NCBI GenBank assembly: GCA_037179385.1
Contig: CM074185.1
Span: forward strand, 14,578,866-14,642,865
Source: Holothuria scabra
Lineage: Eukaryota > Echinodermata > Holothuroidea > Aspidochirotida > Holothuriidae
Length of the DNA stretch: 64,000 nt
Direction of reading: 5' to 3'
This document shows, in pieces, positions 23,179 to 35,880 of the stretch. Under the pieces are notes generated by a model. The model had not been told where the DNA came from. It did not search any database and saw only the letters and a list, made by a program, of their open reading frames with translations. Position numbers and translations under genes: made by a program. Numbering within the stretch: position 1 is the stretch's first letter; every line of letters starts with the position of its first letter.

Positions 23179-25560
23179 GTGAAGGGGGGGGGGGGGGTAA
23201 TCACCAAAGGGGCCCAATATGATCAACAATATAAGAGCAATCTCGAGCGTCGTAAAATGCACAGCAAAAGAGTGGCGGATTAAAACCCCTCCCCAGCCCC
23301 TCGTCTCCGCGATTCCTGCTCGAGCCACCTAGACAACATTGCCGTTCAAACCTCAATGTCTTACTTTACATTCCATTGAAAAAGTGTTTCAGGTTAGAAA
23401 CCCCTCCCAAGGAATCCTAGATTCTCCCGTGACCGCATGTGTCCTGTTTTCGGGCAACTATAGCACAATAATATAAAATTGCTCGCATGTCATGAAAAGG
23501 GGTTACATAGGCCTATCTCAAGTTCAAACTTGAACTTGCATTAAAAATTAAATAAATGGAACACATTAAGTAGCAAAGAAAATACATGTACTCACTCTTG
23601 AATTACTTAATTCGATCAATTTAATATCTACTAGAAGAATTGTTTGGATGAGATTATTGCGTTTTGTATAGCCACGGAATTCATTCCTTTAAAATGGTGT
23701 CATGTCTTTTCAAAACTTAATAAAACGTGGGAAATAAAAATTAATTAATTACACGTGTTCACAAAGGTATACCATGTACGCAAAGCGATTTCCTGCTGGA
23801 ATGTCTTCCATATTTGAAGTGTACCTATATTCTTAGCCTTCACATTTCGATTATCCGAAAAAATCAATGGAAATCAGATTATTGATCTATAAAAATGACC
23901 TGCACCACAAATTTTACTTCAATCAGTTTTTCTGTTCTAACAGGTTTAGTAGAAGCGTAGACACTTTATTTCTTTTTCGTCTACGATTTGCCACATTTGT
24001 CGCTACCGAAATTTGATCCATGCAAAAAGCTTAGTTTCTTTGATTTTTATCCTCGCACGGAGTGCTTTCACTAACGTCACAAGTCCTGTCCTTTTGACGG
24101 GCAGAAATTGGCGCTGTGCGCTAGACAGTGTAGCTAACAGAGAAGCAATTGGGATGGTTCATACGGGGGGCCCTTTTTCTCTTTTCTTGTAAAATATTCC
24201 CACAACTTATGGAAATGGTCTTGACGGCTAGACGAGTTTGTAAGTGTTGCACACAAATTTAGCTAGGTATTTTACAAGGCAAGCACACGAAGATAAATTA
24301 GATAAATGACGTCCTAGGACCTCCTTTCCATCCAGAGAATGTTTCAAGGAGCTTATTTTGCTGAATGTTTGAAATCCGGCAATGCAGAATGAGAATAATA
24401 TTTTCTCCTCTCCCAATAAAAAATAATAAAATAGAAAAAATTCAAAACTATTAAACAATTAGATACATTGTAAAATGGTGTGCTAATATTTAAAACCCTT
24501 ATTGCTAACGACTGTTCCTTTCAGGAATGTTAGCAGTACCAAACAACCTGCCGGGTTTTAAAGATTTTTTTTGTGAGCCCACCGGAACCAGGAGTCTTAT
24601 CTGTTGACAATAAAAGTCAATGCACTTTTCTTGGAAACTTATCATGAACACCTGGATACGTTTATGACGATACTACAGTTAAAATGTAAAAATGAACAAT
24701 ACTCGAGTAGTCGATGACCTGTATCAACAAATTTATCGGAATATTTATATATCTTCATCAAGTTAGTTAGTGTTTTTGTAAATGATATGCATCGACGGAC
24801 GACTTAAAAAATGGTATATATTTGTCGAAATGACAGAATTGTAAAGTAGATTTGGAATCTCTTTCTCCTTGACTTTTCATCATGACGTTTCTGGAATACA
24901 ATCTAGTTAAAAATTCAGGCGTAACGTGACATTTGCCGTTAATATACTTGCCAATTCACTGTAAAATGGTAGCCGAAAACCATCATCAAGTGTACATTTT
25001 TTTTCATGGAAAAACCTCAGGCTTGTATAAAATCATATTAGTTTGTAATGATACTGAACATCTGTAAACAATCGAGACACTAATTCAGACCTAAAACAGA
25101 AGGTCTAGCACCTTTCTGGTTGGTGAACAGACCTATAGTCGTATAGTCTTTGCGGTAGGCTCTGCTGATTCCAAACCAGGTCACTTTGTACTTTGAGAGG
25201 CAAAGTGCACCCTTTTTAATAGACATGAATGGGGATATATTTTACCAAGATAAAGGCAAATTAAATGCAATGTAAAATAATGTAAACAAGACGTAATGGT
25301 GTTTGAAATGCTAGCAGATAAGGACCAGAATTTTCAATTAATTATTATCGGCGAACTGAACTTTGCACAATACGAATATTCCACAGGTGTTGAAGCCACT
25401 CCCATTCAATTTATTGGCAACCTTCCTAGCTACATTACTTCCAAATATAGTGCGTGCGACAGTATCGAAGGACTGTAACAAGAGTTAACAAAGCCAAACG
25501 TTCGTGTGCAAAGTTCTTTGTATGTGCATACATTGTTTTGCTCTATTTATAAATACATTT

Positions 25561-26690
25561 TTCAGAACGTAATTACTACTATTCTCAAGGAAATGTTAAA
25601 AGTGAGCAAAAAGAAGAGGTAAGAGAAGAAAATAGCACTCCACTAATGCTTTTCCTCCCTATGAAAATACCCTGGCGCCTCTTGTAATGAAAGGATATTA
25701 ATAAATGATAGCAACATACATTTGCCAATAGCGACAATAGCAACGTTTTAATTAAATATTTGTCAGATGACACCATTATAAAGCATATGTCAATTATGGA
25801 CAAATGTTTTGAAATAGCTGCTCTCAATTCCTAGCCATTCATAAGAATTTGGGGTATTAAACGCAAAAACTAATAACCAAGTGGCAGCAATGGCTAATTG
25901 ATCAGCACTTCAGTTTCCTTACACTAGAATTTGAAGGAGTGATGTAAACTTTGTTACTCTACTTGGAACATCCCGAAGCGCTATTTGTTTCTCCAATTGT
26001 CCCAGCTATCTTTTGTGCGTGCAATATTCATAGAACGTTAAGCCAATACTTGAGGAAAGCAAATAAAATTAAACCAAGGTGTTGTGAATATGTATGGATA
26101 GTAATAAGTACAAGCAAGTACCGCGAGATCCAGATTCTAAATACAAATTAAACTAAACCAGGCAGTGTTTCTAACGCGTTCCTGACTAACTATCTGAACG
26201 TGATCCTTTTGGATCTTGAATGGCAAAACTTACGATTGGTCGAATAGCTGCTATACATATTATACTTGTAATGTGCAACATAGTGTAACATTTTGGCAAC
26301 AGTTCAATGGGAAACCTAAAGAGAGCACGTTAAATGTTGAAAGAGCAAGAATATTTCAGTCCAAAATTAAGAGTTAATTAAGACTGACCGTTCTGTCACC
26401 GTTTTAATGTACAAAGCCTATTTGCTTCAATCGCCGGGACTCAATTTATTTAAGCCACTAACTGGATGGTTCAATTGTTAATGTTATAAAAGTGCTATCC
26501 CTTCGCATTGCAGAACTCCACCGAACACCGTTATTGCGTGTGGAGACATTCCTCCCATTGGCAGAATTAGCAGTACAAAATACTGCTCACATTTTGTTTA
26601 TAGAGAGCTCACTTAAAAGATTGTTACCGTTTTCAGATCAATAGTTTTCATAGTGGTTTATCAGATCCAGTTTGGGTCTTTTGTTTGACA
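25561..26690. other. No gene seen
   Basis: AT-rich sequence. Frames 25585-25827 (minus) and 25951-26151 (plus) have no recognisable domain. I could not match this interval to another part of the window, so it may be single-copy flank or an insertion between array units. Confidence 0.3.
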
Positions 26691-26694
26691 GTTC

Positions 26695-26900
26695 GCGTTA
26701 CTTAATTATTCCGTTATTTGGTTATTTAATTACTTTGTTATTTAGTTATTCAGTTATTCAGTTATTTAGTAATCTAGTTTCTTAGTTATTTAGTTGTTTA
26801 ATTATTTATTCATTTACTTACTTAATTTTATAGTTATTTAGTTATTCAGTTATTTAGTTATTTAATTATTTCGTTGGTTAGTTAGTTAGTTAAATAGTTC
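26695..26900 (+). repeat. Degenerate TTAGTTAT-type simple repeat
   Basis: Overlapping variants of TTATTTAGTTATT run for about 200 bases and end with TTAGTTAGTTAGTTAAATAG. This could be an expanded SINE tail, since the SINE at 43511 ends in a similar repeat, but no SINE body was found beside it. Confidence 0.75.
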
Positions 26901-27835
26901 TTTTAATCTACCTTTAAGTCAGGAAGAGAAACTAAGTTACATTGTATTCGGTTCTGTTTCCTCTACAGTACACTATACATATATTATTTGCTGCACGTTT
27001 TGTTCAAAAATGATTTTTTTTTTCTTGTTTGGATATCGGACAAAACTTCTTGATAGATTGTTTTCTTATTTTCTAAGTCAGATGTAATTTTGATTATCAT
27101 CTTCTTATCAAACATCCATGTAATGATGAAAGGTGAGTGGCCAATTTCTTCGAACTACGGGCAGCCTTTCACTTGCCCTCCCTGGTCTCGCTTCGTGGCA
27201 CTGTATGCATATACCGGTTACTAAGAACGCGTTAATCAGCCACGTATGTATCCTTTGTAGAAAACTATGCTGCGGTCTCACAAAAATGATCACGGTGAGT
27301 CAGGTCAAAATGCTTATTGGAGCTTGGGTATACATGTGCACTCAATCGTGCTCGGGGGCTCTTCGTGTGTTAAGTCTCATCTAGCTCCCAAAACCCTCTC
27401 AATGTGAGAAATGAATGCAACATGAATACTGTCAAAAGTTTACAAACTTGTCCATTTTCAAAGAGGAGTCTTGAAGAAAAATTGGGAATCAAACGATTAG
27501 GATCACAAAGGCCGCACATACTGTCTGTATCGTCTTCACGTAGGTTTTTTACCCAGCTGGTACACTAAGTACGAATGATGATAGGTTAAACGCTTTAGCT
27601 ATGCTATCAATTGAAAAGAAGTTCATAAGAGAAAATTCAAATTTTAATCAACGTGTAATGGAAATGTTTGCTCATCTCAAAGAAAGACCAATGCATTGTC
27701 ATAGCCACGGGAACCTCGAGCCAGTTGTAAGACTAAATTCAATGAAATAATGGTGAAGTCTGCAGTCAGTTTAATGCTCATCAAATGCCATGTGAAGGCA
27801 GAGAAATGCTTCGTTCTATAACCCCAATTTTGTAA
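26901..27835. other. No gene seen
   Basis: Two overlapping frames on opposite strands (27108-27293 and 27133-27384) cover the same bases and have no recognisable domain. No repeat structure was noticed. Confidence 0.25.
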
Positions 27836-28175
27836 ATATCGCGGAGCTTCCGGGGGCTTCGCCCCTGGGACCCCCACCGGGGCTTTGCCCCTGGACCCCA
27901 CCAGGGGCCCTCAGGCGGGCCCCTGGACCCCACGCCGTAGGTGGGAGCGCTTCGCGCTCCCGCGACGCCTTGGGCGCCGTTGGTTTATTCCCACCAATAC
28001 CAATTTGCCCTCCATGTATTTAGACCACGACCCGCCACTGGCTGTCGGTCAGACTCAACAAAATATAGTTTTGTTAGTCTCACCATAGTTATCCCTGAGT
28101 TATATGTTGTGTCCCCCTATAAAAGGTCTGTGCCCCCCAGTGCCCCCTGGTGAAAAGATCCTGGCTACGCCACTG
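27836..28175 (-). mobile_element. hAT-like element relic with GC-rich subterminal part
   Basis: The right edge, CTGGCTACGCCACTG at 28161-28175, is the reverse of a CAGTGGCGTAGCCAG terminus. It is preceded by GTGCCCCCTGGTGAAAAGATC. The GC-rich part (27840-27975) repeats CCCCTGGACCCCACCAGGGG-like words and GGAGCGCTTCGCGCTCCCGC, a hairpin. The same GC-rich part occurs inverted at 63405-63500. No matching left terminus or target duplication was found, so the element is truncated or rearranged. Confidence 0.6.
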
Positions 28176-29745
28176 GTTAGGGAGATAATTCCCTTCTTCC
28201 CTCGGGGGCATGTAACGGCCAATTAGACATTGACAAAATTACAGTTCAGAGTGATGTATGCAGTTGGTTCGGTAGAATGAGAGGACTGTTCTAAAACATT
28301 AAGTTCTTTGTCATTTAGCTTGGTATTAAATAGTTGAATCCAGTTTCCGACACTACATTCAAGGACACGCGCAAAGGACACCGTCAGTCTCAAAATGACT
28401 TCTTTTTCTTTCTCCACACTGAAGTTTTAATTTAATATTTCAGGTTATTAATTTAATATCTCCATTTTACTCCTTTTTCAATGTTGTTCAAAAGTTATGT
28501 TTCCGTCTCATTTATTGCATATAGATGGTTTCTCTTTGTTTGAGAATGGTTTTGGAAAATATGTTTTTTCTTTCAAAAAATTCCAAATATTTTGATTGTT
28601 ATTGAAAAGATAAACAGATGCCATTTCAGACCCTATAGGTTTCGAACCTCAACAAGTTTTCAGCAACACCGTTGCCCTTCTCAAGTTCAAACACACAAAA
28701 AAGTTCCTTCTCAAGTTCCTTCTCAACTTCAAACTCAGGTAAAAATATTTTACGTGTCACCTTTCATCTTTCGACACTGGTTGGATTGCTGCTACTATAC
28801 AGACAAACGACCATAACAATACCTTTGATATCGTGCCTTTGAAAATAGGCGGGGTTTGAAGCTTGAAGCAGCTCGTTGCTCTACAAAGTGGAGACCTGTC
28901 ATGTTTATCAGTTAGATCCCCAGGCTGTATTTCTGTAAATTCAGTTGCCGGGTAGCATATAAATTACTTAAAGTCAAAACCTGTTTAAGCTAGTGCTACA
29001 AATTTCGTACTCCATTCAAAAACTTTTTATTTGGCCTAGAGCTTTGCATATAAACTGCTTGAACGATCTTGTTTACTTTTTATGTTTTTCTTTTTATTTC
29101 ATAGTCTCCGACAAATACGACCTTCGCTTGCTTATGAAAGCAAACATCGTTACTATTCCGAGTTTCTCATTAGCCTTGTGTCATAACTTCTGTTTCACTA
29201 TTTATCTTTCAACAAGTACCTTTGGCAATGAACAGTGTATTGCACATTAAATCGGCTGCACTCATTAAACTAGACTTGTCGTTTGTTGCCCAGGCGTTAA
29301 ATAAACAATGAAAAAATCATAAAGATACTCCTATTTTAATATGCTTACCACGGCCAGACTTTTTATCGCCGACACAAAATCATCAGGAACGGGAGACAGT
29401 GCTCTAGCTTAGGGATTTTCTGGTTTTGCTAGCTGTTTGTGTATTTCGTAGGTGTTACTTCATTTTACCCTACTCTCGAAAGGTCTCTCACTTATATATG
29501 GCTCAGTCTAATAAATTGATATGAGGGGAGAAATAAAAGCGTATATGGTGACAGAAAATGATGTACTGACTTTTTTATAAGACGCAAAACGCATTGAATG
29601 TGACAAGATAAACCGCGCGCCAAGAGATATTTGATATTACATAATACCCTTTTATAACGTCGTGTTTTTTTTTTCACGAAACAACCTTGACGAAGAAGGA
29701 ACAAGGCAGGTGAAAGCTAATGCAAAGGTGAATTTTCCTTAGGAA
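28176..29745. other. No gene seen
   Basis: AT-rich, with a short direct repeat of CTTCTCAAGTTC at 28677-28720. Frames 28592-28816, 28993-29250 and 29492-29704 show no domain. No match to the tandem modules was found until 29746. Confidence 0.25.
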
Positions 29746-30345
29746 ATGACTCCGTTTGATTTATACACAAAGTGCGAAGTTATTCTGAATCTTATAAGCG
29801 GGTAACTAACTGAATACAATATTCAATTCTCCCTGCTAATCAGCTTTTAATTAACAGAAACGAGTAACGCCACACTTGCGTTATTAAAATCTTTAGATTC
29901 CAATTTTATCTAAGGATAGTTTTCTAAAAAAATTTTAGGAGGGTTAACCATGTGTAGTTAGGACCTACATTTACTTCGACACTACCACTATCCATTGGTC
30001 AAGGCTCCAAGTCCGAATGTAGGATACTAATCCTATGCAAAGATTTAATTTAAGACGGAAGTAAAAGGTTATGAATACACTTGTCCTATGTTTTCTTACG
30101 TTTTGCGAACCAGGAAATTAATAATACCGTATTGGTTTTATATAGACCTTTATTTTACTTAACAAAATATACCTTTTTATTCTCTCTGGTATCATTTCTT
30201 TTCGGCACATTTCTCTTTTTCTTTAAATCTAAGGCGGTCGTGAGTAAGTTTTTGTTGGGGCAAGAACAACCTTTAGTCAATTGCACCACAACATTACTTC
30301 ATGTTTTGCTCATGTTTTGCTCGAATGTACCAACTGTTTTGTTTA
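29746..30345 (+). repeat. Module A, copy 3
   Basis: It starts GACTCCGTTTGATTTATACA and matches 1-620 closely, the closest pair among the three A copies. It breaks off near 30345, where the L2 insertion region begins; module E, which should follow, resumes at 35225. Confidence 0.85.
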
Positions 30346-30555
30346 TATATATATATATAAACATGATGGAGAAACTGTAAAACAACGGTGCTACAGAATT
30401 GACAAGCTGGATCTCCGAGGAGATACCAATAGCGGAAGGCTAGAATTTAGATAAATTAAAAAGCCAAATGGTTTAAAGTAGAGCTTTCGAGGAAAACTAC
30501 CTCTTTATCAATACTAGGTCAAAGAATGACAAGGAGTGAGAAATTTTGGAAGCTT

Positions 30556-30741
<186 letters not shown>

Positions 30742-30814
30742 TTAGACTTAATATAGCGCACGATGTGAAATAGTCATTCGGGTGCACTTTACAAGTAATA
30801 AATGAGAGATAATA

Positions 30815-32560
30815 CTATAGGTTGAAAAAGTAAGTCTTTAGTCCAGCTTTAAATTTTGAGGTATTCGAGACACTTCTGAGAGAGAAAGGAAGGAAGTTCC
30901 AGAGTCTAGGACCTGCAACCATGAAGGCACGGTCACCGTACGACTTGGAACTGGTGCGTGGAACTACCAATCGTAATGTGTCACTGTTAGATTTGAGACT
31001 GTGAGTGGCAATAAAATCTTTTATCAGCATGTCATTGAGATATTTTGGCCCTTGGTTATTTCAGCATTCGTAGACTATTAACATCAATTTAAACTTTATT
31101 CTTTTATCAACTGTAAGCCAGCGCTCAGATGAAATGTAGGAGGAAATAGGATCATATTTTTTAAGGTAATGCAAGCAACGAACTGCCGTGTTTTGTACTA
31201 TCTGTAATTTACTTATGTGTACCGTGGGAACACCAATTAAAAGACTGTTTCCATAGTCAAGACATGATGTCACAAAAGCGTGCAATACGCTCCGAGTGGC
31301 TCCTAATAGAACGAATGGCTTGCAGATGTATCATAGCTTTTTGACATTGCTTGGTAATATGTAGCTGCATGTCAAGGTGCTCATCAAACCACACCCCTAA
31401 ATTCCTTCCATACGGGACTTTTTTCACCACACACTCTCCTACTCGGATTGAATTCACATGTACTTTGGCTAAACTGGATTTGGAGTCAAGTAGCATAAAT
31501 TCAGTCTCTCTTTGAATCATTTAATTTTAGGTTACTTGACAACATCCAAGCTCTCAAATCCCTCACACAGTTTTCAATATCAGCAACTGCTTTCCATTGG
31601 TTTGTGTCTTGACTGGGGTTAAAAGCTAAGTAAAGTTGGGTGTCATCAGCATACACATGAATTTGGGGTAAATGCTTCTCCATAACAGCAAATAATTGGC
31701 TGGCATACAACAAAAAAGCCACGGGACCGTAGCAGCTTCCCTGGGGCACACCGTAATGGAGTGGTCGCGATTCAGACATAACACCTGACTGAAGTTGTAC
31801 ACGCTGAGTACGATTCCTAAGATAAGAACTCACCCAGGCAAGTACATCACCAGTGATGCCATAATATTTTTCCAGTACCATCTCCAGTACTGAATGATCT
31901 ATGGTATCAAAGGCAGCGCTTAAATCTAGGAGAACTAGAAGTGGGACTTGCTTTTTGTCCATAAACATCAGGATGTCAGAGGTAACTTTGAGCAACGCAG
32001 TCTCCGTGGAATGATATGGCCGATACGCTGACTGGAGATCTGGAAAAACATCCATTTGGTGAATGTGCTCAAGTTGTTGGGCAAGAGCAACTTTCTCAAT
32101 CACTTTGCTCAAAAATGGGATATTACTAACGGGGCGATAGTTGCTGAAAACTGGATCTAAACCTGTCTTTTTAGCACAGGTTTCACTAGTGCTTCTTTCC
32201 AAATTTTGGGAAAGTGTGGTGTAAAAGTGAAGCATTGACAATACTGGTAATAGGTGACACTAGTACGTCCAAGCATTCCTTCACCAATCTGGTTGGAATA
32301 GGGTCAGAGTGACAAGTAGCGTTACTAAAATCACTGATTGATTTTGAACTTTCTGACTCAGTAGCAGGACGGAATTTGTCCAAATTAACTTCAATATTTG
32401 GATGACTTATATCTGGTATGTTAATCTCTTGGACCTCATCTAAACTTACACGGATCTTTTCAATTTTCTGTGGGAAAAATGCAACAAAATCATTTGCCAA
32501 AACTTTTTCATTTTCTGCTTCAGGTAGTGGCATCTGACATTTACCTTTCCTCAACTCACT
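30815..32560 (-). pseudogene. L2 reverse transcriptase domain, broken
   Basis: Reverse transcriptase that would copy the element RNA at the nicked target. Visible motifs on the minus strand are FSNYRPVSNIPFLSKVIEKV, LVLLDLSAAFDTIDHSVL (motif A, Asp), HYGVPQGSCYGPVAFLLYAS (motif B) and VYADDTQLYLAF (YADD active site). These are followed by RNLGVWFDEHL, LDYGNSLLIGVP and LQIVQNTAVRCL of the C-terminal region. Known of the family: this pattern (KKPGLDP.. NYRPVSN, AAFDT-DH, YADDTQLY) marks the L2 clade. Lesions: frame changes near 32200, 31512 and 31275, and an in-frame TGA near 31058. In motif B, SCYGP replaces the usual S-LGP. Confidence 0.88.
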
Positions 32561-32589
32561 TACTATCTTGAATTAAAGTTTTTGGTCAT

Positions 32590-33864
32590 CCTTAGATTCA
32601 CATATCATTGTGTTTTAATATCTTTCCTTTACCTCACGGATACTACGTTGGTAATCAGTTTGACTCGTTTTCAAACTGAGTTTATTTTCGATACTTGGAT
32701 GTTTACGGAATTTTTTTTCTTTTCGGCGCTTCTCTCGTTTTCTCCTCCTCAGGCCATCATCAAACCAAGGTACCACAGGTCGAATGATGATATCCTTAGG
32801 TTTTTCAGGGGCAAAATCATCAAGAATCCGAGATAGTACAGAGTCATACTGCTGAGCAGCCTAATCAGGGAGTAATCCAATAACATTGAGTTCCTTTGCT
32901 ATCTTTTGCTTAAATTTTACCATGTCGATATCTTTCAACTTTCTGAAACGGACAGTTTCCCGGCGAACTTCTGGTTTAGGTACACGCACCGTGAACTGTA
33001 GCATATAGTGGTCCGATATAATAGTGTCACGCACCGGCTGGTCTATGATGAGTTCGTCACAAGCACATGAGATTACAAGGTGAAGCATGTGTCCGCCAAT
33101 GTGGGTTGGGCTGCCCATATGTTGAATCAAGCCAAGTGAATCCAGTAAAATCTTTAGTTGGCTAGTTTCTCTGCAGTTTTTGTTCTCAAAATGAACATTG
33201 AAATCTCCGACGGTAAGCAACTTTTGATCAGCAATCAATATTTTCTCAAGATGATCAGTCAATTCCTGCAAAAATACTCCAAAACCAACAGAGTGTTCAT
33301 GAGAACATGGAGGGCGATATATTACGACAACACAGAAGGTGTCATTAACGATGGTAACGTTCCATCTCGAATATTCATACGACTGTTTTTCACCTGCCTC
33401 TTCTTTCTTAACCTGAATATGAGACCTGTACTGCAGTCCAGTGCCACCACCAGTTTGACGTGATGTACGTGCATGAAAGTTAAATTTGAGTCCATGAGAC
33501 GACATGGCAGCTTGTGACACACTATCATCTTGGTGAATCCAAGTTTCAGTGAAAGCGCAACAATCCACTTTGCTGGATAAAACATGCTCAACAATAGTAT
33601 CAGCTTCATTTTTGAAAGATCTCGCATTAATTAGTCCAAACCTGGCGAATTTTTTACACGCACCAAGAAAGTCGCGCTTTATGTCACGTTTGTGAGTATA
33701 GAACCTGCGGCTCTCCTGTAATTAAGTTTGCAATCAAGCACTTGGGCAGGTCTAGTTGTTATCCTGGTCGGTATATGGAAATCTCGGTGTTCGGTTTTGG
33801 TGTGAGACCCAGACCGTACACCGCGATATCGTAGTAATCCATTTCTTTTCAGTACACTGAGCAA
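32590..33864 (-). pseudogene. L2 apurinic/apyrimidinic endonuclease region, broken
   Basis: The endonuclease nicks target DNA to prime reverse transcription. On the minus strand the frame opens around 33655 with RFGLINARSFKNEADTIVEH, then CCAFTETWIHQDD (Glu of the TET motif), VVVIYRPPCSHEH, LLTVGDFNVHFEN (GDFN) and ISDHYMLQF (SDH). A separate frame at 33679-33864 (RNGLLRYRGVRSGS) is probably the N-terminus of the same protein, displaced by a frameshift near 33660. The endonuclease frame ends in TAG near 32860 (GLLPD-stop-AAQQYDS), probably CAG to TAG, and further frame changes follow toward 32600. Confidence 0.85.
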
Positions 33865-33900
33865 AGAGTTATCAGGTCTAGTATTTCAAACCCTCGATCT

Positions 33901-35220
33901 ATACCTTAGTAGCTGAGATCTGCTATATGCTATATTGTCCACTTGCATAGTCATGGCAACAATTGCAGAAAAGCACACATTCAAGATCAGCCAAGCGTTC
34001 ATTCCGACGATCATGGCAGTACAAACAGTAAAAGCACGAAAAGCAACGGGAAAAAAGGAGTTCTTAATTCGCGGAACAAGTACAAGTGTAGATTTTGTAC
34101 CTCCACAGAACAGTCTAAGAACAGTCAACGAAAACATTCGATAATATAGTTACAAAAATAAACGAATACCTTGAGATACCAATGAAAAGCATCAGGGCGT
34201 CCACAAAAACATCCGCAGTTTAAATGAAAGTAAAAACCGTCACAAAAACTAAGTAAAAGTGGAAAATTGGTTCAGCAATTTAAGACCAATGCGGCAGCTG
34301 AACAGCGCCAACAATGACAAAAAAACATTAACCTTTGCCCCTAGTTTTTCCCCACCAATTTTTACATTCTGGTGCCGAAACTGGTCGTTGTTTCATTTGA
34401 GAGTGTTCAACTTATTTTTGAGTCACACAGAGTCGGTAGACCATTTCCCACCTTGATTCCACTTCATCCACTGGAGAGGTTATTAACTTAACATTTAAAA
34501 GCCTCCTTCCTGAAGTATCCTTCCCGAACCCTCCCCCAACCCTCCTCCCCAAGTGTGGAATAATAAAATACGTTGAAATATCCAATGTCCTGACCACTAA
34601 CACCGCCGTGCTTTGTTTCGAAGTGACTCTGTAACTTCACATAAGAAACATTCTGGTCTGTTCTCGTCTAATCTGGAGCTAATAAATCCATACTTCACAT
34701 ACTCTTTCTTGTAGTACCGAAGCTTTGCCTTCCGTTTGAATGCCCCTGAGGCGTTTTAAGGAAAAATTGTGAGGGATCGTGCGTAATAGGCCTTTGTTTG
34801 TACAGGTAGGTGTTCCTAACACCTCCCTGGTTTGTATAAAAAAGACTACACACGGTCGGTAATAATTGTTGAGTCAGTAAACGCTGTGTCTACGAGCCGC
34901 CACAACATTTACATATTAGCACCGTACATTGTTTAAATATAACTAGGGCGTAGCTTGGCGACGAAGTTCAAAATCGATTGTGATTGGTCTGATGTAGCAC
35001 AAATTGTTTACGTCTTCTCTACTGTACAGAATGAATCAAAGATCAAAAGGGACTTTATCTGCTGTCACAGCTAACAAAATTGTCAAGCCAAGAGAACGCT
35101 AAGAAGTTTAGGAGAAGGGGTTACTTAATCAGTTTCTTGCTTCAGCTATCTGGCTCTCGTGCTATCATGGATTTTTTATCACGAAGTTTTAAGTTTTTCT
35201 TTATAACAGTCTCGTAGTCC
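33901..35220. other. L2 5' flank and unassigned sequence; no gene seen
   Basis: 33901-34260 may still be 5' untranslated sequence of the L2 element; minus frame 33886-34137 has hydrophobic stretches but no recognised domain. 34950-34970 (AGGGCGTAGCTTGGCGACG) is weakly like a hAT terminus but lacks a partner. The interval separates the L2 from module E. Confidence 0.3.
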
Positions 35221-35224
35221 CGCT

Positions 35225-35880
35225 TTTAAAACGAAAACGAAAAAAAAAAAAAAATAAATAAATAAATAAAAGGAAAAAAAAACCGTCACAGGAAGGACAA
35301 GTTGTTGAAGATAATTGACACAAATGCCTCAGCTCTATACCTAAGTTCAAATCTTGTCGTAGGAGAGTATTGACAAAATTGACAACCAAAATTTTGTGTC
35401 TATTTTTAAAATCGCACTTGTTTAGAACAACTGTGCAGATTCAATTGTAATTAACCGAATGTTGTAACAAGTATGCATCTAGAATATGCAATCGTGCAAA
35501 TATATGTCATAATGGCACATTCGATATTTGTTAAGAAGGAAGTGCTACAATGATGTAAAGTATTACTGAATTTCATAAAAGTTATGCGCTTACTGAGAGG
35601 GCAACAACATCTCTCACGAATTATGCCTCGTATCCAAGCCGTCTGAGACTAATTCCATCTCATTTTATTGCCCCAAACATCAAGAATCAACACTAAAAAT
35701 GTCAATTATATAATAGCAAAAAGTTCAACTTCTGCTTTCGAACTTAAGGAAAGGTTTTTTTTTTTTCTTTTTTCTTTTTTTTTTACGACGTATGAATGTT
35801 ATATCGTCAAGTAGAGGGACGGATTATGATTTTTTTTCTGTCTAGTGTTTGACTGATATGTCTTCATGATACAAGATGAA
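35225..35880 (+). repeat. Module E, copy 2
   Basis: It matches 20160-20790, with expanded A and T homopolymers at 35237-35280 and 35755-35785 and an (AAAT)n stretch at 35251-35270. Confidence 0.7.

Larger units (their letters stand above)
20795..25560 (+). repeat. Module C, copy 3, with an inserted hAT-like element
   Basis: It follows the C order: GTCAGTTTATTCAAAGCAA (20809), TTTCAAAATATCTAAAGAAT, GTGTCGCATGGCCTTAA (21425), CCTCGTCTCCGCGATTCCTGC (23298), and the CCACTCCCATTCAATTTATT end (25396). It is strongly diverged from copies 1 and 2 and closer to the 35.9-kb copy downstream of 23180. Removing the insertion at 21804-23178 restores colinearity. Confidence 0.75.
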